This document shows, piece after piece, positions 1-9,775 of a DNA stretch of 64,000 nt. The notes under the pieces were generated by a model. That model had not been told where the DNA came from, ran no database searches, and saw nothing but the letters and a program-made list of their open reading frames with translations. The translations under genes and the position numbers were made by a program. The DNA comes from Vandiemenella viatica (lineage: Eukaryota > Arthropoda > Insecta > Orthoptera > Morabidae): assembly GCA_031002005.1 (NCBI GenBank), contig JARYHS010008074.1:266911930-266975929 (forward strand), written 5' to 3'. Each line of letters starts with the position of its first letter. The stretch's first letter is position 1.

Positions 1-3
1 GAA

Positions 4-1114
4 ATGGACAAGGGAGGCCAAATTGATAGTGTAGCACTAGATCTGTCTAAGGCGTTTGACAGAGTAAGCCATAAAATGGTAGTAAATAAGGTAAAAACCA
101 TTGGAGTGGATAAGAAAGTCATTTGCTGGGTAGAAGAATTTTTAAAAGGTAGAAAACAGAAAGTCAGGGTAGGAAATGTAGTATCAAAAGAAGTGGAAAT
201 AAAAATGGGTGTGCCGCAGGGTAGCGTATTGGTACCATTGCTATTCATTATTCTAATGAATAATTGTGTTGATTGTTTACTATCTGAAATTAGATTGTTT
301 GCAGATGACATAATGCTGTATAAAAGAATCAAGACGATAGAGGATTGTAAACAGTTGCAGGGTGATCTGGACAGGATATCTAATTGGGTTGGTAAACATG
401 GAATGAAGATAAATGCAAAGAATAGTCAGCTTATTAGATACACAAATAAAAAAACAAAATGTTAATTATGAATATAAGGTGGGGAAAGAATTGCTTGCTG
501 AAGACTTGAAATGTAAATATCTTGGAATTACTTTTGATAACAAACTTAACTGGGCAGGACACATAGGACAGGTGGTAGGAAAAGGTTTCAAAGTTCTGCA
601 CTTGTTGGAGAGAGTGATGAGGGGATGTACGAGAGAAGTCAAGGAATTGGGTTACAAAACTTTGGTGAGACCATTGCTCGAATGTGGTAGTGTAGTATGG
701 GACCCTCATTTTATGTATCAAATACAGGAGTTGGAGAGGGTGCAAAAAAGGGCTGCTAGATTTGTTTCTGGAAATTATCGTAGAATGCAATCAGTGACTG
801 ATATGATAAAGGAGCTGGAATGGGATTCATTGCAAGACAGGAGGAGGATGAGGAGGGTCATGGGAGTGTACAGGGCATATACTGGCGATGAGGCATGGAA
901 AGATATTGCAATAGGTATGAAAAGTAGTGCATGGAAGGGAAAAGATGACCATGACCACATGCTGGCACTCGATTTCAGGCACAAGGGTGTGGGAAGATTC
1001 TCTTTTTTAGGTAAGGGTGTCAGGGATTGGAATGAGTTACCACCAGAAATGATGAATAATTTACCGAAAACTTTGAAAGAATTTAAAGATAAAATTTGTA
1101 GAGGGCAAATGTAG
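4..1114 (+). pseudogene. LINE family A reverse transcriptase, C-terminal half (copy 1)
   Basis: This is the reverse transcriptase of a non-LTR retrotransposon of the CR1/Jockey group; the window starts inside it. It would copy element RNA at a nicked genomic target. Visible motifs are motif A (ALDLSKAFDRVSH, near residue 12), motif B (GVPQGSV) and an intact catalytic motif C (LFADDIMLY). A thumb region follows with RAARFVSGNYRR and the tail GVRDWNELPPEM. The reading frame breaks near 450, where an A run after NKKT shifts it by one base; translation continues in the next frame from about 413 to 1114. A second copy at 16130-17155 is very similar over its whole length. Clade assignment is approximate, but the RT identification is secure. 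Confidence 0.9.
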
Positions 1115-1200
1115 GTAGGTGCAGGATAGGGGGAAGATGGGTGTATAGGGAAATTGCCGCCGGAGCCTGTGCTCCATTGCAATTAAATTAAATTAAAATC
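1115..1200 (+). mobile_element. 3' UTR and AATTA-rich tail of LINE A copy 1
   Basis: A short untranslated tail follows the RT stop. It ends in a simple AATTA repeat, a typical LINE 3' tail. The stretch before it (GAAATTGCC, then CTGTGCTCCATT) recurs at the end of the second copy near 17120-17150, which fixes the 3' end of the family. Confidence 0.8.
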
Positions 1201-1212
1201 AAATGTAATGCC

Positions 1213-1445
1213 AAGTTATAGTCTTCAATAAGCAGTTCTTTCCCCACCTTATAGTCATAATGAACCTTTAATTTTTTATTTGTGTAACTAATAAGCTGAC
1301 TCTTCTTTGCATTTATCTTCATCCTGTGTTTACCAACCCAACTAGATATCCTGTCCAGATCACCCTGCAACTGTTTACAGTCTTCAACCGTTTTCATCCT
1401 TTTATATAGCTTTATGTCATCTGCAAACAATCTAATTTCTGGTAG
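1213..1445 (-). pseudogene. Inverted internal fragment of LINE family A RT
   Basis: The minus strand encodes PEIRLFADDIKLYKRMKTVE and onward to KINAKKSQLISYTNKK. This is the motif C region of the same RT as at 4-1114, in opposite orientation and truncated on both sides. It directly abuts the 3' tail of copy 1 and the start of an RTE fragment. It is either a separately inserted scrap or a rearranged piece of copy 1. Confidence 0.8.
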
Positions 1446-2394
1446 TAGCAGAAGAGTGCTGAGTGGTCCAGGGCACCCTCTTGCCTTGGGATTGGAAACA
1501 GCCTCTAAGGCGGGTGAATCGGAAATAATCAATAGCATGGGGATTCAGAAGGCAATGGGAAGTCACTAAGGGATCCTGAGGTCTTGTAATCCTCTCAAAT
1601 GACATATAGTATGATGGCTTCTTCCTGCTTAAAATAGTCCCCCCAATCAGATCTCTGTGTGGGAACTGCTCAAAGAGGAGTCATTAGAATGAATAGACAT
1701 GTTTTTCGAGTCAGAGCGTGGAATGTTAGAAGTTTGAATAGGGCAGGTAGGTTAGAAAACTTAAAAAGGGAGATGGAGTGACTTAAGTTATATGTCATTG
1801 GGATTAGTGACATTAAATGGAAGGATGCACAGGATTTCTGGTATGGGGAACACAGGATAATTAGCACTCATTAATTACTTAGGTGAATTTGACAGAGCTT
1901 TGAATGATTTTAAATCAAATAAAGCAGTTGAAATTAATGAGATTCCTGCAAAACTTCCAAAATCCCTAGGAGAAGAAGGAATTAAAAGATTATTCAAACT
2001 TATATCAAAAAGTTATGAAACAGGAGAGATCCCAACTGATTTTAATAAAAGTGTCATCTTCAGACTTCCAAAGAAAGCACAAGCTGACAGATGTGAGAAT
2101 TATTGCACTATAAGTCTAACATCACATGCTTAAAAATTACTGACCAGAGGAATGGAACATGTAGTAGAAGCGATAGTGGGTGAAGATCAGTTTGGGTTTA
2201 GGAAAAACTGCGGCACAACAGAAGCGATTTTGGCATTAAGATTAATGCTTGAAGGGTAGATCAAGAAAAATGAAACTTTTATGGCATTTGTTGATTTAGA
2301 AAAAGCTTTTTATAATTTTTAGTGGGGAAAAGATGTTCAACATTTTAAAGAAGTAAGATAGAAGAATATAATCTTTATAAGAATCAAGTTGCTA
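1446..2394 (+). mobile_element. RTE-clade LINE fragment: 5' leader, endonuclease start and RT part
   Basis: A leader is followed by coding sequence for RAWNVRSLNRAGRLENLKRE and GISDIKWKDAQDFWYGEH, the start of an RTE apurinic-type endonuclease. Most of the endonuclease is then missing. RT sequence resumes near 1885 (NDFKSNKAVEINEIPAKL, LPKKAQADRCENY, GEDQFGFRKNCGTTEAI, FVDLEKAF). The frame carries stops, so the element is dead. It ends at about 2394, where a mariner terminus begins, so the mariner probably inserted into it. Two other RTE remnants lie at 55437-56520 and 59180-59715 on the other strand. Confidence 0.8.
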
Positions 2395-3107
2395 GGACAG
2401 TGGTCTGAAAAGTTTCCAACCTCAACGTGACAATGGCAGCACTCATAATTAAAAGCTAGTGAATTTTGTTGTTTCTGTTGACAGTTACTCACCAAAGTTT
2501 CAGCCATTTTGGATGCGCAGTTGTTATGTAACAGTCGTTTGAGTGAGTTAATGTGAGTGTTTTTGTGAAAATGGACAAAATCGAGTATCGAGCTGCCATT
2601 AAATATTTGTTTTTGAAAGGCAATACGCCTATGCAATTCAAAGATGAGTTGGATTCTGTGTATGGGGACTCTGCACCATCACTTACCACAGTGAAATTAT
2701 GGGCAGCTGAATTTAAACGTGGCCATAAGAACTTGGAAGAGGATGAACGATCGGGACGTCAACTACCCACGAAAACATCCCCAAAGTTCACCAACTGGTG
2801 CTAGACGACTGCCGTATTAAAGTGAGAGAGATAGCAGGGGTTATGAACATTTCAAAAGAACATGTTTGTTACATATTGAATCAACATTTAGGTATGAGAA
2901 AGCTGTCCGTGCGTTGGGTGCCGTGTTTGCTCACATTAGACCAAAAATGTGTTTGATTGAAAATTTCCAACGCTCTGTTGGCACAGTTTAGGCGCAATAA
3001 ATCCGAGTTTTGGCGCTGATTAATTACTGTAGATGAAACTTGGATACACCATTATACGCCCAAAACAAAAATACAGTCCAAACAGTGGACTGCAAAGGGG
3101 GAACCGG

Positions 3108-3152
<45 letters not shown>

Positions 3153-3395
3153 GTTTTTTTGGCTGGGAAAGTGCTGGCAACAGTTTTTTGGGATAGTCGT
3201 GGAGTTATTTTAATCGATTACCTTCAAAAAGAAAAACCATTACAGGAGCACACTGCGCATCATTACTGGACAAGCTGAAGGCAGAACTTGCGGAAAAAAC
3301 GGCCACATTTGCAGAAAAAGACAATCCTGTTTCACCAAGACAACGCACCATCTCACACCTCAGCAGTTGCCATGGCAAAAATTCACGAAGCATAG
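2395..3395 (+). pseudogene. Mariner transposase remnant, 3'-truncated
   Basis: This is a mariner-family DDE transposase, which would cut and paste its element at TA dinucleotides. The left terminus (GTGGTCTGAAAAGTTTCC, near 2400) precedes an ATG at about 2571. The helix-turn-helix region is clear (IEYRAAIKYLFLKGNTPMQ, then LTTVKLWAAEFKRG, then DERSGRQLP). A frameshift near 2790 leads into LGMRKLSVRWVP. The first catalytic Asp (TVDETWIHHYTP) and the second (HQDNAPSHTS) are present. The third, in the YSPDLAP-type block, is missing because homology stops at about 3395. Stops and a 41-bp A run interrupt the frame. No right terminal repeat was found. Confidence 0.88.
3110..3150 (+). repeat. Poly(A) tract (41 bp) inside the mariner coding region
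   Basis: An uninterrupted run of A replaces the lysine-rich spot between GEPA and TVFLAGKV in the mariner transposase. It looks like slippage expansion of AAA/AAG codons rather than an insertion, since coding homology resumes directly after it. Confidence 0.95.
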
Positions 3396-3539
3396 ATAAC
3401 TATCCAAACTAATCTCTGGTCGGTGGGAAGAGCAAAACATAATTAAATCTAAATAAGAAAAATTAAAATATGCATATATAAATCAAAAAAATAAATAAAT
3501 ATTAAAAATATTAAAAAAATATAAAAATTTAAAAAAAAT
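3396..3539. other. AT-rich spacer
   Basis: Very AT-rich sequence with short A and TAAA runs lies between the truncated mariner and the PLE fragment. It is probably the 3' untranslated tail of that PLE; nothing else was recognised. Confidence 0.4.
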
Positions 3540-4470
3540 TAAACCAGATACTCTACGAAGTAACCTTAGGTTAGTGGTGGTTCAATATAGGTAGTGGGGA
3601 TGCAGACAAAAAGAGGATTTAAAAAGGGTAAACATAAGTAAAAATAATAATAATGACTGGATATTATCTAAAGTTGAGACCCAGTGATTGCCTTGTGCCC
3701 AGTTTGTACTGATAGGAAAGTTCCCACCTTCTGAGTTCAGAGGAGCTGCTGTTATTAGGGAGGACTCTGATAGCACAGACCGTGAAACAAGAGTTGAAAT
3801 TATTCGAGTCATAGGTGATGGCAAGGGCAGGAACTGGGTGCCTTGGGTTCCTTGTGATTACCATCTGTCGGTGGCCATTTATTCTTATGGAAAGTGGATT
3901 TGTGGTTGAACCTATATATGAAGTCAGGCAGTGATTGCATGTTAACTGGTAAATTACATGGGAGGTTTCGCAGGTGGCGTGTTCTATGATAGGGAAGCGT
4001 TCCCCTGTGACAGGGTTGGTGAAAGTGGTGGAGGCATGGTGTATGTCACACATCTTGCAGTGGCGTCTATTGCATGGGAAAGAGCCACGGTGCTGACTGT
4101 TGGGATGAGGAAGACTATGTTAGTGGACTAGAAGTTCACTGAAGTTAGGAGGTCTGCTTAAAACAAGTTCTAGGAGGGGCAAGGAGGATTTAGGGAAGAA
4201 TGGATCTCATTTCAGGGCAGGTTTGAAGGAAATCATAGCCCTGCTGGAGGATTCTGTTAATGGATTCGAGGCCAGGGTAGTATTGTATGACCAAGACTGA
4301 TTGCGATTGGTTATTGTGGGTTTGGGATGATTGATGGGCTGAGTAGGTTTTAATGTTGCCCATGAAAACTGTTTGCTGGTAGGCAAGTCGGGTCAGTTGT
4401 GAGATATTGAAGCTTGTGAAATATTGTTTGAATAATTCATGTGGGACTGTTGGTTGGAGCATTTGCATGT
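3540..4470 (-). pseudogene. Penelope-like element (PLE1): RT-GIY-YIG linker and endonuclease
   Basis: The minus strand carries the C-terminal part of a Penelope-like retroelement polyprotein, an RT fused to a GIY-YIG endonuclease. The endonuclease reads from about 4090 to 3664. It has a Cys/His cluster (CDIHHASTTF, then HATC), the YIG block (IYQLTCNHCLTSYIGSTT), the conserved Arg (RINGHRQ) and the C-terminal block SSELRRWELSYQYKLGTRQS. Upstream, 4468-4190 holds linker sequence, and the RT is missing. The GIY-YIG portion is open in one frame of about 129 residues, making it one of the better preserved copies here. Related copies lie at 6880, 10585, 12100, 52118 and 59800. Confidence 0.85.
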
Positions 4471-4835
4471 ATCTATCTATATCATTTTAGTCTTTCCCAA
4501 CGTATTGATACCTCACTTTTTAACAGTTCACCCCACCACCTCCTCCGTTACCCAGAGAGCCAGTGATGTGGTAAACTTCTGCATGTGCACACCTCCTAAA
4601 CCATATGACTCTTTCCTTATCACATGACTAAGGTGCTAAACTGAAATATTGTACGTTTTGCTGTTCGGCACGTCACAGACTTCAACTTTTGTGAGTGATG
4701 AATCACTTTTCCTGTTCTTTGGATAATGGAAACAAAGAAACTGCTGTGATGCACTGAAAATAAGATAGGATAGGGGAAAAAAAGACAGATACCCGTCACT
4801 TACCACGGATGAAGGCAGGAGGGCGAGACGAACAC

Positions 4836-4837
<2 letters not shown>
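4471..4837. other. Intergenic, no feature recognised
   Basis: Mixed-composition sequence continues the PLE side without a recognisable domain. Several short ORFs here show no family motif. Confidence 0.4.

Positions 4838-4877
<40 letters not shown>
4838..4877 (+). repeat. Poly(A) tract (40 bp)
   Basis: A pure A run is preceded by GACGAACACGT. It may be the tail of an old retroposed sequence, but no recognisable body lies to its left. Confidence 0.9.
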
Positions 4878-4878
<1 letters not shown>

Positions 4879-5203
4879 CAAAAACACAAATGCACAATAT
4901 TTTGGCATGAGCCTTAATCATGTGAGAGGCGAAACATAAGATATGGGGAAAGATGTGGTCACATCCCGACCTGCCACTTGAATGAAACAAAGGCGGAACA
5001 TGCGTGGTCGTGGTAGAATTTGCTTGTTTCCACTAAGAATAAATCGGGCGTATAGTAGTTTTTAATGATTAATCATGCTAAGGAGACAACAAAAAACAAC
5101 CTTATTTATTATAAAAGATAAAGATTAGAATTATTTATAGAAAATAAAATCGACAAAATCAGCCATAGTGACACGTGACCGCGAACGCCAATGAGAAAGT
5201 ATT

Positions 5204-5216
5204 ACGTCATAGCGTC
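5204..5216 (+). promoter_or_regulatory. Left copy of an inverted 13-bp motif with a CRE-like core
   Basis: ACGTCATAGCGTC occurs here, and its exact reverse complement occurs at 6519-6531. Both lie just outside the two convergent exons of this locus, about 135 bp upstream of the plus-strand ATG at 5351 and about 73 bp upstream of the THAP exon. Either a shared promoter element or part of a terminal inverted repeat would fit. Confidence 0.5.
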
Positions 5217-5350
5217 CCTAGAGCCACAGCAGTGGTTGACATTTACATGTAATAGAACACCTTGCGTAGTAAATTTTTTGTTTGTAGCAACTTCTGTGTT
5301 GGTAATTTAGTTATTGTTAATTATTTGGTGAAAGAGAAGTCTAATTCATT

Positions 5351-5478
5351 ATGGAACAAGGTTTTAGCAAAGTAACCAGTTGTAATTTGCGCAAAATTGA
5401 CGCCGTAGCCGTTGGAAGATTTTTCGCCTCAAACATAGACTTCTGCTCGTCGGAATTCCGCAATGCAAAAACTTCAAT
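5351..5478 (+). CDS. Candidate first coding exon, resembling N-termini of SWIM/YqaJ-type insect proteins
   Basis: An ATG opens a 44-codon frame beginning MEQGFSKVTSCNLRKIDAVA and continuing VGRFFASNIDFCSSEF. A good 5' splice site (AAT|GTAAAT) sits at 5479, just before the frame would stop. The exon would end two bases into a codon. The composition and the pattern of acidic and aromatic residues recall the N-terminus of insect proteins that carry SWIM zinc-finger and YqaJ-like nuclease domains. That is recall from family resemblance, not a search. No second exon could be found downstream, where a foldback repeat lies. It faces the THAP exon at 6264-6446 and may belong to the same former mobile element. 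It could also be a chance ORF. Confidence 0.4.
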
Positions 5479-5654
5479 GTAAATATATACAAGTGTCAAA
5501 TATATATTATAAGCTGAAATCAGTTTCATAAACAATAATCTATTGCTTAGACGCACGTTTTTAAGTTAATTGACATGGTTTTGATGTTACTTTTGCGAAG
5601 TATAAGCAACTGTTAGGGAGATCTATAATTCCCGTGACGTCGAAATATGATAAC

Positions 5655-6078
5655 GAATTCTTGTAGAACTCGACGAAACAAATCGAAAATAAACAATAAT
5701 GTTTTTTGATATCTCGCTTCGTTTTCGAGATATAGCACGTTAAAAATGAGTTATAGTTCCTTGTGCTTTTGGTGACGTTGTTCGGTACTATTATTTCTGT
5801 GCCGTGTCTTAACTTTTCAGCTGCATCACGCCTAAAGTATGTTTCTTTTTTTATATACAGTATATATATAAACCTTTTCTAGAAAAATATATCCTCAAAA
5901 ACAGGTGTGGTAAATTTTAAAGCTATGGCACTGCCAGTTTCCAGTCTGCTCTAAGCTTCATATCAGCCTAACAACATCATCTTTCAGTTACGATATCTCG
6001 AGAACCAAGAGAGATATTAAAAACAATTATTCTTTATTTTCGAATTGTTTCGTCAAGCTGCTTAAGAATCTATCATCA
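5655..6078. repeat. Foldback repeat with ATATCTCG-type arms
   Basis: The left arm (5655-5732) contains GAATTCTTGTAGAACTCGAC, AATCGAAAATAAACAATAA and GATATCTCG. The right arm (5991-6078) is its imperfect reverse complement, with CGATATCTCGAGAAC, TTATTCTTTATTTTCGA and TTCGTCAAGCT. About 260 bp separate them. The same arm sequence recurs at 45925-46010, 46080-46160 and, inverted, 46340-46430, so this is a dispersed repeat family. Confidence 0.75.
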
Positions 6079-6263
6079 GATTGTGGCGCCACTTAATGAT
6101 GTTTATTCTATGAAAAATAACACTAAAGAAAGATTTTAGAACATAAAACCAAAACAAACTCAACTCATACCTTATTATATTATCATTACTTGAAAAGTAG
6201 TGGTTCTGCAAAATTCATCATTTTTGCTTTGGATTTAGAAATATATTATGCACAAACACTTAC

Positions 6264-6446
6264 ATCAAAATGGTCTTCACAAAAATAGATACTTCTGTCT
6301 GCAGGTAAACTGTGAGCATCCTCCCTCTTTGCAAGTTTTAACCACTTTCTCCGTATTTTTTCATTGTTTAGAACATATATAAATAACTTATCTGGTGTTT
6401 TTATTGTTGTGCTTCTACACTTCGGCACTACACAGTACTTATACAA
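6264..6446 (-). CDS. THAP zinc-finger domain exon
   Basis: The translation is a near-complete THAP DNA-binding domain. C-x4-C is in KYCVVPKCRST, the core RRKWLKLAKRED includes the invariant Trp, and C-x2-H is in IYFCEDHFD. THAP domains bind DNA through a C2CH zinc and occur in P-element and Kolobok transposases and in host regulators. The exon ends immediately before a consensus donor (GTAAGT, minus strand, 6263-6258), so the gene is or was split. The expected start codon is replaced by TTG at the first residue, and no in-frame ATG lies before an upstream stop. Either the start was lost, or a preceding exon is spliced at the pyrimidine-rich TTTTCTTTAG. No further exon was recognised. Confidence 0.75.
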
Positions 6447-6518
6447 CGAGGAACTAATGTTTAACTAAAGAAAATCTACACCTGCCATATACGTACACGA
6501 CTGTTTACATTCATATCA

Positions 6519-6531
6519 GACGCTATGACGT
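6519..6531 (-). promoter_or_regulatory. Right copy of the inverted 13-bp motif
   Basis: GACGCTATGACGT on the plus strand is the exact reverse complement of 5204-5216. It lies upstream of the minus-strand THAP exon. Confidence 0.5.
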
Positions 6532-6879
6532 CATCCAAGACGCCATGACAGTCTAGAGCGTTTTTGAGCTAAATTTAAATTCCCTTTTACAAATGCAAAA
6601 TACATAATGTAATTGTTCGATTCTTTACAAAATAAGATGTTTTTTGAGTAAAATAGATAATAAGGTGAGGTATTAACCTATTTTTCAAATTTAGTCAACT
6701 ACCCAATTGCCGGGGGTAAGGTTGACCAACAATAAGTGTGAAACAAAATAATCTTTGTCTAGCATAATTCAAAAAGTTTTTGTTATAATTTTATTTAGAT
6801 TGGTTATAAGTGAAAATAAATGGAGATGAAATATAGATATATAATTAACTGACTGTAAAGTAAAATGAAAGATAGCAAG
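6532..6879. other. AT-rich spacer
   Basis: No ORF with family motifs was seen. This stretch could include the outer end of the convergent-exon locus. Confidence 0.4.
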
Positions 6880-7560
6880 TGACAAGTTTAACGTAGGTTT
6901 AGGCCAGGGGTGTGTCTGGTGTCAAGGATATGTTGGTAGGCTAGTTCCCATCTGCAGAGCTCTGAATGGGTGGTGGTATTTGGAAAAACTCTAATAGCTC
7001 TAACTGTGAAGCAGGTGGTAAGTTTTTTCGAACTTGTAAGTTGGCATGAATTGCCACTGGATGGTATGGGTTGGAAGTATAAACTGTTTGCCTGTGGCCA
7101 TTCATCCTGTAGGATAGTTGTTGAGTGGTGAGACCAATGTAGGAGGCAGTGCAATGGAGGTGAGTTGGTAAATGAGTTGAATGGTGGTACACGTAGCATG
7201 CCCAATTATAGGAAACGATTCGCCTGTGACAGGATTAGAGTAAGTAGTGATGGTGTGATGTATGCTGTATGTTTTACAGCGGGGTCTGTTACAGGGGAAA
7301 GATCCCTGTGGAGGTCTAGGAGAGTCAGCAGGTAAATACTTGTGGACCAAGATGTTATTCAGATTGGTTGGTCAGCTGAAGCAAGTGCGGGGAACAGTGG
7401 GTAGGATTTTGGGAAGCATTTCAGGGAAGGACTGTAGGAAATCATGCCCATGGCGGAGTATCTGGTTGACATATTCCAGGCCAGGAAAGAACTGGGTGAC
7501 GAGTGTTGTTCCACGGTCAGTTTTAGGAGGTGCAGAATGAGGTTTGTGGGTGATGCTTGT
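6880..7560 (-). pseudogene. Penelope-like element (PLE2): GIY-YIG endonuclease fragment
   Basis: Minus-strand frames give FPCNRPRCKTYSIHHT, NPVTGESFPIIGHATC, LIYQLT, SYIGLTTQQLSYRMNGHRQT and the terminal block SELCRWELAYQHILDTRHTP. This is the zinc-cluster and GIY-YIG region of a PLE, with at least two frameshifts. One Cys of the cluster is changed to Tyr. Upstream linker sequence extends to about 7560, and the RT is absent. It is more decayed than PLE1. Confidence 0.82.
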
Positions 7561-7749
7561 TGTTGTATTTTATTTCCCAATTATAACACTTTTATTTGTC
7601 CAGAGCATATAAACAAGTGTTTAAAAAAGTGACAAATCCTTTAGGAGGTGTTAGTACGCATCAAAATAAGACAAAAATGTCTAATAAACATGGGGCTGCA
7701 TGCATATACCTTTGGAATTCATAACAGGTTGGTAGGTATCTCGTTTTAA

Positions 7750-8371
7750 ATGAAATAATTAGTGCAAGAATAATCACTTTCAAGTGTGTTTATTTTTATT
7801 TAAAACAAAAAAAAAGACATTGTACTTTGTACAAAGATACTACGTACAAATGCTCCAGCGATTATAACTTGCAACACCTTCGAAACTAAAACTCAATTAA
7901 CTAATCTCTGCTAATTGCTTATATAGGTGTTACAGAAAATTCTAGAATAATTCAAAGACTTCTGCACAATGTTTCTCAAATTTTAATAATAGCTAAACAA
8001 TTAAAATCACATTAAAAACAATCAGAATTAATACTGAATCATTCAGAATCATTATGAAATACACAGAAATGAAAATTAAAGAGATTTACACACAAAATTA
8101 TCCACATAAATCAGTCCAATCTGTCGAAAATTATCCTCCAAACATTGTAGGTCATATTAATACTTACAATTAAAAACTTTTAATCAATCTTTAATGTATA
8201 ATACTGTTTTTGAACATATCACATAGCATTACATAATTTAAATAATGTTCATTTTCACAAAATCACAGTTAATTACAAGAAAAGTAAACAAAACCATATT
8301 TACTCAATTCCCAGCTTGCTACAAATAATTCTTAAAATACAATTCCATTAAAGGTCTGAGAGCTGTTATAA
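7750..8371 (-). mobile_element. Solo LTR (copy 1 of the LTR family at 15.1 and 19.8 kb)
   Basis: About 620 bp align with 15070-15755 and with 19835-20454 plus 24085-24113. Shared blocks include CTCCAGCGATTATA, TTAATACTTACAATTA and CAGCTTGCTA. On the minus strand a TATATAA-type box precedes the conserved downstream part, as in an LTR promoter. Here the repeat interrupts the transposase after LRRRAEAFI, with transposase-like sequence resuming below 7750 as FKTRYLPTCYEFQ. With no internal region attached, it is best read as a solo LTR. Boundaries are uncertain by about 10 bp. Confidence 0.7.
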
Positions 8372-9590
8372 TGAATGCCTCTGCCCTTCGGCGTAAGGAA
8401 TTGCACACTCTTTGAAACTGTTCTGGTTGATCCTGTACCTGGTGACTTCCATTCAAGATGTGATCCTGGAGTGTTTGCTCATCATTAATTGGAATGGCTT
8501 GAGCCAATTCTTTAATGTCTCCCCATAACTACAAGTCTAGGGGGAATGAGATCAGGAGAATGGGCAGGCCACAGTGTGGGACCCCCACGACCAATCCAGT
8601 GGTCCTGAAATTTCAGCATTAGATGATGACGGACATTGATGTCAAAATATACTGCTGCACCATTATGCTTCAACTACATTTGTTGCTGCAAAGGCACATT
8701 ATCCAGCATGATACACAATGTTTTACAAAGAAAGTCCGAATAACGAGCCCCATTTGATCTGTATGGTAGCATGTATGACCCTTTATCATATCACCATGAA
8801 CACCTGCCCATACGTTGACTGAGAAGTGGTACCCCCATCTCTTGTAAACCCCGCCTCGTCAGAAAACATAATCCTCGAAGTAAACAGTGGATCTGCATCA
8901 TACCTTTGCAACAGGTCTTATGGACTGATGACTGAATGTGGTGTGGGTACAGCGATTGTTGATGCAGCACCGCCTCAATAAGAGGATGACTAAAGCCTTC
9001 TGTTTTTGCTATTCATCACACACTGGATTCAGGAGTGTCTTCCACTGAACGTAGAACATGCTTCTGCAGATCCAGCATTTATATTAAACATGGACATCCA
9101 CTATCTAACTTGTGGGGTGCTATGGAACCAATTTCCCTAAGATGCTGGAAAAGTCAGCTGAATAGCCTAAAAGATGGTTAACTGTGTTGTTACCGAGCGT
9201 GGCGGTGTAACGGATAGCGTTCTCGCCTCGCATTCGGGAGGACGGCGGTTCGATCCCCGTCCGGGCATCCAGATTTGGGTTTTCCATGGTTTCCCAAATC
9301 ACTCCAGGCAAATGCCGGGATGCTTCCTTCAAAAGGCCATGGCCGAATTCCTTCCCATTCCTTGCCCCCATCCTTGCCCCCCATCCTTTCCCGTCTCTAA
9401 AGACCTCGCTGTTGAGAGACGTAAATACAATTAAAAAAAAAAAAATAACTGTGTTGTTGATATCTCTTAGTAGAGGGCATGGGCTTGCAGACCAGTTCCA
9501 TTTGCTAAACCATAGCAAAATACCATATTTGCCATTTTCTTTATTGTGTAGTAAACATCCATTGCTAAATGGGACTTATGGTTGCAATGG
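8372..9590 (-). pseudogene. DUF4817-family DDE transposase remnant
   Basis: The minus strand, read from about 9590 down, gives MANMVFCYGLANGTGLQAHA (the DUF4817-type N-terminal helix region). It is then interrupted by the SINE. Further down come SDEAGFTRDG and YGQVF, corresponding to the first catalytic Asp block. The block around GPTLWPAHSPDLIPLDFWLW can be read only with frame changes, and then comes ELAQAIPINDEQTLQDHILN. Frameshifts and stops are many. In related elements the protein is a cut-and-paste transposase with an N-terminal helix-turn-helix; this copy cannot be active. Confidence 0.75.
9192..9445 (+). mobile_element. tRNA-derived SINE, copy 1, with 13-bp target-site duplication
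   Basis: The head looks like a tRNA gene: an A-box-like TGGCGGTGTAACGG, then a B box GGTTCGATCCC about 45 bp later. A tRNA-unrelated body follows (TTTCCATGGTTTCCC, AAATGCCGGGATGC), with a short A tail. It is flanked by TAACTGTGTTGTT at 9179-9191 and 9446-9458, an exact 13-bp duplication. Copy 2 is at 13488-13730. The head would drive RNA polymerase III transcription; movement would depend on a LINE in trans. Confidence 0.88.
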
Positions 9591-9775
9591 AGACAATATA
9601 CCATTTTTTTACCACAAACAACACAATAACATGAAAACACAAACCCAGCTACATTATGGGGTAAGAAATCATATAGATATGCAGAGGTAAGAGTAACCAA
9701 ACAAATACCCACTAATACATCTGCCAATGTGCAATGATGAGTAGACACTCCAGAATCCACATTTTGCACCTGCTA

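Noticed and set aside
434..790. 118-codon minus-strand ORF
   Set aside because: Antisense shadow of LINE A RT; the equivalent shadow recurs in copy 2.
8283..8375. Minus ORF ending ALRPLMELYFKNYL as the true C-terminus of the DUF4817 transposase
   Set aside because: The same sequence lies at the edge of the 15.1-kb and 19.8-kb repeats, which have no transposase beside them. It belongs to the solo LTR, and the frame crosses the junction by chance.
9192..9280. Functional tRNA gene
   Set aside because: A and B boxes are present, but the anticodon arm has a 9-nt loop and the sequence continues into a SINE body and A tail with a target duplication.
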